Below are positions 1-6,692 of a stretch of 10,930 nucleotides of DNA, in pieces. Origin of the DNA: Pinguiococcus pyrenoidosus (Eukaryota; Sar; Pinguiophyceae; Pinguiochrysidales; Pinguiochrysidaceae); NCBI GenBank assembly GCA_019677205.1, contig JAAMXY010000757.1:1-10930 (forward strand), given 5' to 3'. A program made the position numbers and the translations under genes. The notes under the pieces were generated by a model. That model searched no databases and had not been told where the DNA came from. It saw nothing but the letters and a program-made list of their open reading frames with translations. Each line of letters begins with the position of its first letter. The stretch's first letter is position 1.

Positions 1-1
1 C

Positions 2-376
2 CCAAGGGCAGCAACAGAAGTACCAACAGCACCAACAGCAGCCACTGCGCACAATGCTTCCGACTATGCCACGGTCGCAGCCATAGCAGAAGGCCTTGCG
101 ACAGGTTTGTACCAAAGTTCAGGAGCAGCATCGGCAGACGCAGGCGAGGCGTACCAGGCGTACCACGCAACCCAAGGAGCAGCAGCGGCCCCATCGAGCT
201 CACGAGCAGCATCGGCAGACGCAGGCGAGGCGTACCAGGAGCAGCGAGCATCCCAAGGAGCAGCAGCGGCCCCATCGAGCTCACGAGCAGACTCACGAGC
301 AGCATCGGCAGACGCAGGCGAGGCGTGCCAGGCGTACCACGCATCCCAAGGAGCAGCAGCGGCCCCATCGAGCTAG
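2..376 (+). CDS. C-terminal part of an Ala-rich repeat protein (5' end outside window)
   Basis: A reading frame is open from base 2 to a TAG at 374-376, giving 124 C-terminal residues; the start lies to the left of the window. The protein is rich in Ala, Ser, Gln and Tyr. Its last part is three copies of a 27-residue unit containing ASADAGEAYQ and QGAAAAPSS. The repeat unit is 81 nt and the only length variation is a 12-nt insert, both multiples of three, which is what selection on a coding frame would leave. Frame 3 is also open here (Arg/Gln/His-rich), but this frame ends exactly at the repeat boundary and has the blander composition typical of low-complexity tails. I recognise no domain, and function is unknown. 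The tail looks disordered. Confidence that it is coding is moderate. Confidence 0.6.
   Translation, partial: PRAATEVPTAPTAATAHNASDYATVAAIAEGLATGLYQSSGAASADAGEAYQAYHATQGAAAAPSSSRAASADAGEAYQEQRASQGAAAAPSSSRADSRAASADAGEACQAYHASQGAAAAPSS
119..373 (+). repeat. Three in-frame 81-bp tandem repeats
   Basis: Copies lie at 119-199, 200-280 and 293-373, each exactly 81 nt. A 12-nt partial duplication (281-292, encoding SRAD) separates copies 2 and 3. The core gcagacgcaggcgaggcgt is identical in all three. Copy 2 diverges where YQAYHA becomes YQEQRA. High identity suggests recent expansion or homogenisation. The third copy ends at the stop codon. Confidence 0.9.
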
Positions 377-393
377 TACCCTTCCCTACATCG

Positions 394-419
394 AAATTTG
401 ATACTACAGTACCAAATTT
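394..419. repeat. Short inverted repeat 17 nt after the stop codon
   Basis: Arms aaatttgatac (394-404) and gtaccaaattt (409-419) pair over 11 positions with one mismatch around a 4-nt loop (taca). It sits in the probable 3' UTR of the repeat-protein gene. It could be an RNA 3'-end hairpin or chance AT-rich symmetry. Confidence 0.45.
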
Positions 420-820
420 TCTAAAGATGTTCATTGGCTAGGTTCTCCAAACCTATGCACCTGAATGATACACAAATTGTACAACCCCTTCTCATTCGTC
501 CGGTCCGCCCAAAATGGTCTTCCACGCAGAAACCGGTCTCGGAGCGGTCTGGTAATGATGGTCTGGTAATAGGAATTATCAAAAAAAAATCTGGCTTCGC
601 ACCTCCTTTCGCGTATTTGCGCTCTTGCGGCCTTCTCGTCCAATCCAGCTCGTGTGATCCGGATGTACAGTGCATTATTGGCTGCTTCCGAACTGCGGGC
701 ATGATATCTCCAATGAGCGGCGTCATGCGCAGCTTGACAGCCGGCAATTGGCTCTGCCAAGAAGTCGTGTGACGCGTCGATGCCTGTACCATCGCGCTGC
801 GCACGCCGAAGCCAGCCGCA

Positions 821-857
821 TGACGTCAACTTCAGGTCCAAGCCGCGGCTTGATTGG
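821..857 (+). promoter_or_regulatory. Candidate promoter elements: CRE palindrome and inverted CCAAT box
   Basis: TGACGTCA, the full 8-bp bZIP/CRE palindrome, lies at 821-828, and ATTGG (reverse CCAAT) at 853-857. They are 24 nt apart and about 260-290 nt upstream of the exchanger ATG. This arrangement is plausible for a promoter driving the plus-strand gene, but no TATA box is evident and short motifs occur by chance. Confidence 0.3.
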
Positions 858-1116
858 CCCGGAGCGCACGTTGCGGAATTCAGAATGTCTGTATCTTGCC
901 CAATACTGATTTTCGTCATGGCCACTTCGCTCCGCCGTCGCGTTCGGCAGCCGAAGCCCAGCGTCTCGCCGAGGACCGACCGCCCGCGGAGCTCCGCCGG
1001 GGATCGGAAATCGCGCTTCGCGCCGACGCGTACGCGCAGGCACTCGGGAGGGCCGAGAGAGAGGAGGAAGCGAGGCCTGTGGATGCGCGTGGCGCACGTG
1101 AAGGAGCGGCTTCGGG

Positions 1117-3660
1117 ATGACGTTGGAACCCGTGTTTGCGGTGGCGATTCTCATCAGCTATGTGCTCATGGGGCACATGCTGGAGAACTGGAAGAAGGAT
1201 TCCAAGCTCGCGCAGCTCACGTTCCACGAGTCGGTGCCCACGCTCCTCCTGGGGGCGGTGCTTGGACTCGCGGCCAGAAGCCGGAGTATTAGCCTGGACG
1301 GCGAGTCCTTCTTCGAGTTCGTGCTGCCTTTCATCATCCTGCAGCAGGTAAGCAGTCATGGAGGCGCAGTCGGTGCGAACCGAGGCAGCGAGGCAAAGCC
1401 CGGTGTCTCCGGAGGAAGGAATAGAGGGAGTGATCTTGCAGCGGGAGATGCAAGTACACGCAGATGGTGCAGCTCACGGGGATCTGCTGCGCTCTCGACG
1501 CCAGGGATACGCCTTGAAGAAGAAGAATTTCTTCCGCTACCTCTACTACATCGTGCTCTTTGGCATCGTCGGCACGGTGATCGTGTTTGGCTTCGTCTCG
1601 GCGGTTGCATACGTCGCAACGAGACTCCCAGGTGGGCTGCGCGGCGGGCAACAAGTTCAACTTGCTGCCAAGGACTGATCCTTGGCTTCGCCTGGCAGAA
1701 CCGTTCGTGCTCGTGTGGGAGAAAGGCGAGCGCCTGGAATTGACCGTGCTGCAGTGCATGAAGCTCGCCGCTGTGCTCAGCGCTGCCGACGAAGTCGCCA
1801 CCATGGGCCTCATCCCGGAGCGGAAGCACCCAAAGCTCTCCGCCATCCTCTTCGGCGAAGGCGTGGTCAATGACGCGGTCAGCATCCTGCTCTTTCGAGC
1901 TGTTTCCGGCGCAGACGAGGAGACCAGGCCGACGTTCTCCTCCGAAGGAGACGATGACACCATCTCCAACGTGCAGGCCTCCGCGGCCGTCAGCCTGGAC
2001 GTCATGACTGGCACGTCCGTGTACTTCTTCGGCCTGCTCGGTGCGGCCATCGGTCTGGGATGTGGCTGTGGGCTCTTGGTGTCCGTCATTCTCAAGCACA
2101 TACCGAGCATGTGCAGCGAGCCCACGAAACAGGTACGCGGCCGCAAAACGCTGATTGCCCTTGCCCATCGTGCAAAGCAGGAGGACGTACAAGAAGGTCT
2201 CACCCGTCTTCTGCCCACCCTCGCCTTCAGACCGCAGTGGTGCTCTTGGGAGGGTACCTGAGCTTCAGCTTGAGCGAAGCGCTGGGGGCCAGCGGCATCC
2301 TCGCCGTGTTCTTCTGCGGGATCACGATGTCGCACTACGCTTGGCACTCCCTTTCCGACAAGGCGAAAGTCAGCACGCAGATCACGACTGGCACTCTGGG
2401 AGCCGTGAGCGAAGCCTACTGCTTTGCCGCATTGGGCCTGTCTCTCCACAACCTCTCCATGCTTCTGCAAGCCGTGCCGCTGGCGGCCGCCCTGTTCTTG
2501 GGGCTCTTCGTCGCGAGATTCTTCCTGGTCTTTGTGATTGTCGGGATCAACAACTCCTCCTGCTGCCGGCGGAAACCTGGGCATGGGATGGACGACAGCC
2601 GATCCTTACGAACGTGGTCGCGCACGGATTCCTTCACGTTTCCTCCGCAGCTTCTCCGGGAACCGTCCAGCGCCAACACGGAAGGAGATCTGTCCATGGG
2701 GGAGAAGAGCATCATCTGGACCAGCGGGCTGGTGCGCGGGGCCGTTGCCTTTGCGCAAGTCCAAATGGTACGGCCAGTGCAAGGGCGATGTTCGCCGGGT
2801 TGGGAGGAAGCATCACACGAGTCTCTGCCGTCCGACAGGTTGACGACAAGAACCAGCAGCTGATGGAAAACGTCACCATGGTGATGGTCCTGTTCACCAC
2901 CGTCGTCTTTGGATGCCTCATGCCCTTCATCGTGAAGTGTGTCACCAAGGACGACGAAGAGGAGCCCCTGTCGCCGTCTGCATACGTACGGCTGGGTGCG
3001 AAGCAGCCGTACAATGACGTTCCCCAGCTCAGCATGGATCCGAAGATGTCGGACGAGACCCCCGATCTCGGTCGAGGGTACGCGTCGTTGTTCTCTTTGC
3101 TTTGGTTCCCTCTCTCAGTGGCGGCGAGCCTCACTGGCACTGACTTTGCTGCCTTCTTGTTGGATACCAGGGAAAGCGGTCCGGTGTATGATAGGTTTCG
3201 CCATGTGGTTGGCTACGGGCGGATGTATCAGTGGTGGGCTTGGATCGACGACACGTACATGAAGAAGACGTTCGGCGGCCGAAGTACGTGCCTGTGCTTT
3301 TCTTGCGCTCGCTTACTCCTGCACGCGGCGAACTAAAGCTTGATGCTCTTTCACTCTCTCGCGTTTTTCCTTCGCCCGCTCCTCTCTTTTTCAGGCCGGA
3401 AGCATGGGGAGTCGACGCCCCTTCTCGAGGATCGTCAAGCTCCTGGAGTCGAGAACGCGGCGTACCCTCCCGTAAATGGATTCGTGGAGCGTGATGCGCC
3501 GCGAGCATTCCTAGCCAGGCGGGATGACCCCCGCATGGAAAGTTCCTTAAGCGCTTTGGTTTCTCCGCGGGTGAACGGGAACATACGCCCCACCTTCCTC
3601 CCGATCCATCCTCCGACTGGTGGCGGATCGTTCGGCGATGGGCAGGAGCAAGGCCCATGA
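1117..3660 (+). CDS. Endosomal-type Na+(K+)/H+ exchanger, CPA1/NHE family, six exons
   Basis: Exons are 1117-1347, 1505-1631, 1699-2132, 2231-2767, 2839-3283 and 3395-3660. All five introns (157, 67, 98, 71 and 111 nt) are GT-AG and join in phase, giving 679 residues. An in-frame stop at 1099 supports the ATG at 1117. CPA1 exchangers swap a cation for H+ across endomembranes or plasma membrane. Visible landmarks are GYALKKKNFF (78-87), Asp150 in SAADEV, the ion-binding Asn177-Asp178 in GEGVVNDAVS, FCGIT (292-296), the RGAVAFA arginine helix (433-439) and a last helix near 456-478. About 12 hydrophobic segments span residues 5-478. The tail has GRMYQWWAWIDDTYMK, resembling the RMWYNFDHNYLK end of NHE6/7/9. 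A Ser/Arg-rich loop of about 45 residues precedes the arginine helix. LPFIILQQ replaces the usual LPPIIF-type motif. Family assignment is firm; ion preference and organelle are inferred. Confidence 0.88.
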
Positions 3661-4166
3661 TCCGACCTGCAGACGGCCACGAGGGGAGCGCCGGTGGGAA
3701 GCGGGGGCGCGTGATGTCTGCAGTATGGGTGAGATACTGCGGCCGATGGGGAAGAATGCAGAGAGATTCGAGTGATTGTGGCTGTGGTTGCGGCCGAGGC
3801 GATGTATGTTGTCAGGTCTTTCTGTGCTCATTTTGGATGAGCTGTCACCTTATGTAGGGATGAGTCGTCTGGCGCCGCGTACGTGTTGTGAGAATTCCCT
3901 GCTCGACTGCTACGCTCGTTGCCAGTGTGGCCTTGGATGTCTTCCTTGGAGTTCTGTTGGAGAAAGATCAGAAGTGGACGAGCTTGCGGAGGAATCTGCG
4001 TGGAAGTCTTCGAGATGTATCTAAAGAGAGCCGAAAGCAGAGAGAGGCGCGGAATCAGATTCGTGTAAAGAGAATCTTTCATCTGTTTCTTCTTTCCTTT
4101 CACTAAGCTGTAGCCCTCTAATTTTGGTGGCGCTTCGCCGTCTCCCTTGGACATCCAAATCCAAGA
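3661..4166. other. Convergent intergenic region (3' flanks of both neighbours)
   Basis: This stretch lies between the exchanger stop and the stop of the minus-strand gene, so it should hold both 3' UTRs. Composition falls to roughly half GC, lower than the coding exons. A 108-codon ATG-initiated frame runs on the minus strand from 4154 to 3828 (it starts MSKGDGEAPPKLEGY), beginning 12 nt after the upstream stop. It has no recognisable domain and competes with an open plus-strand frame over 3888-4106, so I do not call it as a gene. Confidence 0.5.
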
Positions 4167-4741
4167 TCACAAGGTCTCGGAGTCGTCGTCAACGCTGCTG
4201 ATCTCCGTTGATGCACCATCATCTTCTTCCATCTCAGCTGTTTCGTCAAAGTCCTTCGTCTCCTGCTCGATGCCGTCTTCATCCTGGCCAGAAACAGAAA
4301 GGTGAGACACAATGGGGGAAACCACCTCGAGCTCATCGGCCTCCTTCTTCTGGTCTTCGCACCTCTGTCCGCTGCCCTCCCTGGCCAATCGGCGTCGGGG
4401 CCACCTGGTTCGCCACCGCCACGAGTGACGCTTCCAACATCTCTTCCAAGCGGTCTAGTTCGCTGATCTTTGGGGAAGATGGGAGAGGAGGAAGTTGAGA
4501 ATTGAGATCACAACTGCGTAGCAGCGGTTGTGGCGTCATGATGCGCAGGGAATGATACCTCGTCCTCTGTCGGGTCTAAAAATGCGCTGGTGTCTTTCAG
4601 CCGCGGCTGCAGTGCCGCAGCGGTGGCAGCCGCCATGACGCGGAAAGATTTGTCTTCGAGACGTCCGGGGGCGCGCCCTCGCGTTTCAAGCTGATTGAAA
4701 GCGTTTTCTATACCTGCGGGCGTAATCTGACTCTCGCCCAT
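4167..4741 (-). CDS. Small spliced gene of unknown function with acidic C-terminus
   Basis: Proposed exons on the minus strand are 4741-4559, 4467-4405, 4349-4326 and 4283-4167 (TGA). Intron 1 (4558-4468, 91 nt) has a strong pyrimidine tract ending ccaaag and joins in phase. Intron 2 (4404-4350, 55 nt; alternative acceptor at 4365 makes it 40 nt) and intron 3 (4325-4284, 42 nt, ending tttctggccag) also preserve frame. If intron 3 is retained, 14 extra residues (VVSPIVSHLSVSGQ) are added, so the product is about 128 or 142 residues. The ATG at 4741 is the first in frame. The protein has an Ala-rich stretch (VMAAATAAAL), then a predicted amphipathic or coiled segment SELDRLEEMLEASL, then an Asp/Glu-rich tail ending DDDSETL. 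I recognise no family. It is divergent from the heat-shock gene and convergent with the exchanger. The in-phase junctions are the main support; exact splicing is uncertain. Confidence 0.5.
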
Positions 4742-4800
4742 GATCGGCAACTGAACAAAAACAAACTTAAAGTTATGAAGTTTTTACAATTTATCTTTAA

Positions 4801-4827
4801 CAGGGGGTCCCGTTAACAACTAGCACC
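4801..4827 (+). repeat. Left terminal inverted repeat of the TTAA element
   Basis: It begins CAGGGGGTCCCGTTAACAAC and pairs with 5010-5036 at 26 of 27 positions (A versus G at position 22). A further ctgtccg (4834-4840) matches the right end after a short indel, so the original inverted repeat was probably longer. Confidence 0.9.
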
Positions 4828-5009
4828 TTGTATCTGTCCGGCAAGTACCTTTAGACGCCTTGCGAAGCGTCTCACGCTCTCAAAAACACGTCTTTGCCTA
4901 CCAAACTTCGCATAGAGTACTTAAGTCGTGCATTTTGTGCGCGTTCATGTTCTTCAAATTTGCGGGAAGCCTGTTCCCACAAAAGCCCACATTTGCGATG
5001 GGGCGGACA

Positions 5010-5036
5010 GGTGCCAGTTGTTAACGGGACCCCCTG
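5010..5036 (-). repeat. Right terminal inverted repeat of the TTAA element
   Basis: It is the reverse complement of the left end with one mismatch and ends CCCCCTG directly before the TTAA at 5037-5040. The adjoining cggacag (5004-5010) extends the match to the left arm. Confidence 0.9.
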
Positions 5037-5204
5037 TTAAAATAGTTAGATAAAAATATAAGTAATATTCTAATACTAAATGTTATCAGAATATCCAATA
5101 TATTATTTTATAAAATAAACACTTTATCCAATCTTCAAGCAACAGAAATATTTTAAAATTATCTCATTGGTTGCAGGTTCTGTTCCAGAGCTCCCATTCG
5201 ATCA

Positions 5205-5241
5205 TTCGAGAACGTGAAGTAGTCGCTTCTAATTTCGCGAA
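5205..5241 (+). promoter_or_regulatory. Candidate heat-shock elements upstream of the small heat-shock gene
   Basis: Two half-palindromes of the TTCnnGAA form, TTCGAGAA (5205-5212) and TTCGCGAA (5234-5241), lie about 130-160 nt before the heat-shock ATG. Heat-shock factor normally binds three or more alternating 5-bp units; only paired units are visible here, so the assignment rests partly on gene context. An inverted CCAAT (ATTGG, 5166-5170) lies just upstream. Confidence 0.35.
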
Positions 5242-5367
5242 CAACGATCCAGAAATGTTCTTCCTCCGCTCGTCTCCAACGCCGCAGACGCCTGCCCGAC
5301 AGCGGTAGTACCCCAAATCGGCAACGCACTGCTTTCGCCCTCGAGCCCAAAGCGCCCCCAACGGAAC

Positions 5368-6015
5368 ATGTTTGCACGGACCTCTTTCTTCGACAGCCCG
5401 GTGGCCTCGTGCCGCAAGCGGCCCTTCTCCCTCGCAAGGCTGCTGGACGACCCGCACTTCGAGGAGCCTTTCGAGCGCATCGTGCGGTTTCGACCTCTGC
5501 ATGGCAGCATCGTGCGGAAGGAAGCGACCAAGCGCATCGCCGTTGACCTCACCGAGACCGACACGGACGTCGTGGTGGCAGCGGACATTCCCGGATTCCG
5601 AAAGGAGGACCTCAGCGTCCACCTCGATGGCCGCGTGCTGACCATCTCTGCGAAGAACGTGCAGTCCGGCCACCGAACTTCCAAGAATGACGCCACCAAG
5701 GATGACCAAACCGACACGGAGACTGCGGAGCCTCAGGAAGAGACGAAGCACAGCGCGGAAGACGCGGCCAAGGAACCGGAGCAGGGACCGGAGCCCCAGC
5801 AAGAGACGAACGAAGCGGTGGAGGAGCCGAAGAAGGACACCGTGCGGCGACACTTGACGGAGCGCACGATCTGGACGCGAAGGGCGTCTGTTTCGAGAAC
5901 GCTGCGACTCCCCGCGGATGTGGATGCAGAAGGCACGGAAACCAGCTTCGAGAACGGCGTGCTGCATCTCAAGTTCCCCAAGAAGGAGCAGGTGCACGTG
6001 ATCGCGATCGAGTGA
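5368..6015 (+). CDS. Small heat-shock protein (Hsp20/alpha-crystallin) with long acidic insert
   Basis: This is an intron-less frame of 215 residues. The alpha-crystallin domain starts near residue 56 with the typical DLTETDTDVVVAADIPGF (60-77) and RKEDLSVHLDGRVLTISAKN. It resumes near 163 with RTIWTRRASVSRTLRLP and ends with the signature NGVLHLKFP (196-204). Between the halves, about residues 98-160, lies an Asp/Glu/Lys/Gln-rich segment roughly 55-60 residues longer than usual for the loop that carries the beta-6 strand in plant and bacterial Hsp20 dimers. Small heat-shock proteins are ATP-independent chaperones that hold unfolding clients as oligomers. The N-terminus is short, Arg-rich and ends FSLARLLDDP; it could be an organelle presequence, but this is uncertain. 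There is no C-terminal IxI extension beyond VIAIE. Assignment is firm; the insert is unusual. Confidence 0.9.
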   Translation: MFARTSFFDSPVASCRKRPFSLARLLDDPHFEEPFERIVRFRPLHGSIVRKEATKRIAVDLTETDTDVVVAADIPGFRKEDLSVHLDGRVLTISAKNVQSGHRTSKNDATKDDQTDTETAEPQEETKHSAEDAAKEPEQGPEPQQETNEAVEEPKKDTVRRHLTERTIWTRRASVSRTLRLPADVDAEGTETSFENGVLHLKFPKKEQVHVIAIE

Positions 6016-6150
6016 GCGGGCTTGCGAGATGCAGCTCCGAAGAGACTAGAATTCCGCTTCGCTTTCTGAGGGCGACTCTTGCGCAAAGATAGCTGCCGCA
6101 TGTGCCTTGTTTGCGAGGACCCAAAGGAACGAAACTTCTCATCCGCTGCG

Positions 6151-6202
6151 GACTTCCTTGCACGACTTCCTTGCACGACTTCCGTGCACGACTTCATTGC
6201 AT
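6151..6202. repeat. 13-bp tandem repeats inside duplication copy 1
   Basis: Four tandem units of gacttccttgcac occur at 6151-6163, 6164-6176, 6177-6189 (one change) and 6190-6202 (degenerate). Confidence 0.92.
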
Positions 6203-6298
6203 CCACCATGTGGCCCCGTGCTCCTCTTGCGCAAAGATAGCTGCCGCATGTGCCTTGTTTGCGAGGACCCAAAGGAACGAAGCTTTTCATCCGCTGCG

Positions 6299-6350
6299 GA
6301 CTTCCTTGCACGACTTCCTTGCACGACTTCCGTGCACGACTTCATTGCAT
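6299..6350. repeat. 13-bp tandem repeats inside duplication copy 2
   Basis: The same four 13-bp units as in copy 1, shifted by 148 bases, show that the 13-mer array predates the larger duplication. Confidence 0.92.
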
Positions 6351-6600
6351 CCACCATGTGGCCCCGTGCTCCTCTTGCCGTCATCCTCCGCCTTTCCTGT
6401 ACCCGCAGCCGCGCGTCTTGTCTCGACAGATGGAGGCGCCGCCGGTGGACCGCCGGTGGAACGGAGATCGCTCCCGACACGGGAGGCTCCGAAAGACCGA
6501 GCGAACCTTGCGACTTCCTTCTGTCACGCTTGGAGTTGCTGCCCAGGATCGAAAGTAGACACAAAATTGAGCGCGTCGCCTTGCTTCAGTTTCGAGGTCT

Positions 6601-6692
6601 ACACAATACTACATTAAAAATTATTGAAAAATATATTTCGTTTCACGGTAAAATGGTAAGATCAAATGATTTCTCAACGACCAAAAATTGAT
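6601..6692. promoter_or_regulatory. AT-rich island, candidate core promoter of the helicase gene
   Basis: This stretch is strongly AT-rich, with TATATTT starting at 6632, within a GC-rich neighbourhood. A similar island precedes the heat-shock gene. Its position 360-450 nt upstream of the helicase ATG suits a promoter, but the transcription start is not visible in the sequence. Confidence 0.3.

Larger units (their letters stand above)
377..1116. other. Intergenic region with candidate 5' leader of the exchanger gene
   Basis: No convincing gene is visible in these 740 bases. The left part (about 380-700) is mixed in composition and includes a direct repeat of ggtctggtaat at 546-556 and 560-570 and a run of A near 580. 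From about 920 it becomes strongly GC-rich. Several overlapping open frames on both strands in 430-1116 have no recognisable domain. An ATG at 884 opens an Arg-rich frame that runs past the exchanger start in a different frame, so it could act as an upstream ORF if it is transcribed. Confidence 0.6.
4801..5036. mobile_element. Non-autonomous TTAA-type DNA transposon (MITE), 236 bp
   Basis: The element has 27-bp terminal inverted repeats matching at 26 positions and is flanked by exact TTAA duplications at 4797-4800 and 5037-5040. It carries no transposase frame. TTAA target duplication is the hallmark of the piggyBac superfamily; Sola3 elements are another TTAA-using possibility. Removing the element and one TTAA restores one continuous AT-rich stretch, as expected for insertion into an AT-rich target. 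Inside is a small hairpin, agacgc (4853-4858) with gcgtct (4867-4872). The near-perfect inverted repeats and intact duplications suggest a fairly recent insertion. Superfamily is inferred from target-site length and sequence only. Confidence 0.88.
4742..5367. other. Divergent intergenic region, AT-rich, interrupted by a transposon
   Basis: This is the shared upstream region of the minus-strand gene and the heat-shock gene. Outside the inserted element, 4751-4800 and 5037-5165 are very AT-rich, in sharp contrast to the flanking exons. Read on the minus strand, tttgtttttgttcag ends at 4751, just 10 nt before the minus-strand ATG, and looks like a splice acceptor, so an upstream 5' UTR exon is possible. 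A TATAAAA lies on the plus strand at 5109-5115. From 5166 to 5367 composition returns to GC-rich. Confidence 0.6.
6076..6378. repeat. 148-bp tandem duplication with a partial third copy
   Basis: Copy 1 is 6076-6223, copy 2 is 6224-6371, and a third copy starts with ctcttgc at 6372-6378 before similarity ends. The two full copies differ at only two bases (gaaacttctc versus gaagcttttc). It begins about 60 nt after the heat-shock stop, so it may lie in or just after that 3' UTR. The unit length is not a multiple of three. Confidence 0.93.

Noticed and set aside
119-373. Regularly spaced repeats as a CRISPR array
   Set aside because: The units are head-to-tail without unique spacers and keep a coding frame.
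96-401. Arg/Gln/His-rich frame through the 81-bp repeats
   Set aside because: It is the +1 frame of the same repeats, starts at a non-ATG codon and runs past the repeat end; the Ala-rich frame is a better fit.
431-925. 164-codon minus-strand frame in the left spacer
   Set aside because: ATG-led but with no recognisable domain, and overlapping several equally open frames on both strands.
854-1120. Glu/Arg-rich frame immediately before the exchanger, as a possible upstream exon
   Set aside because: It is in a different frame, ends at the exchanger start, and no convincing donor or acceptor joins it to 1117.
1334-2584. 416-codon minus-strand frame over the exchanger
   Set aside because: It runs through both exons and introns of the opposite gene and lacks any domain, so it is a GC-driven shadow.
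3828-4154. 108-codon ATG frame just after the minus-strand gene
   Set aside because: No domain, mid-range composition, overlaps an open plus-strand frame; left as a note because it could only be decided by transcripts or conservation.
4821-4830. tagcaccttg shared between the MITE and the base run after the helicase (10349-10358)
   Set aside because: A single 10-base match without flanking similarity is expected by chance and is not a second element copy.
5164-5997. 277-codon minus-strand frame over the heat-shock gene
   Set aside because: Its sequence is Leu/Arg-rich shadow coding opposite a clear alpha-crystallin protein and has no domain of its own.
6102-6691. Open frames of 102-194 codons across the 148-bp duplication
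   Set aside because: Neither 148 nor 13 is a multiple of three, so the copies are read in different frames; the openness is incidental.
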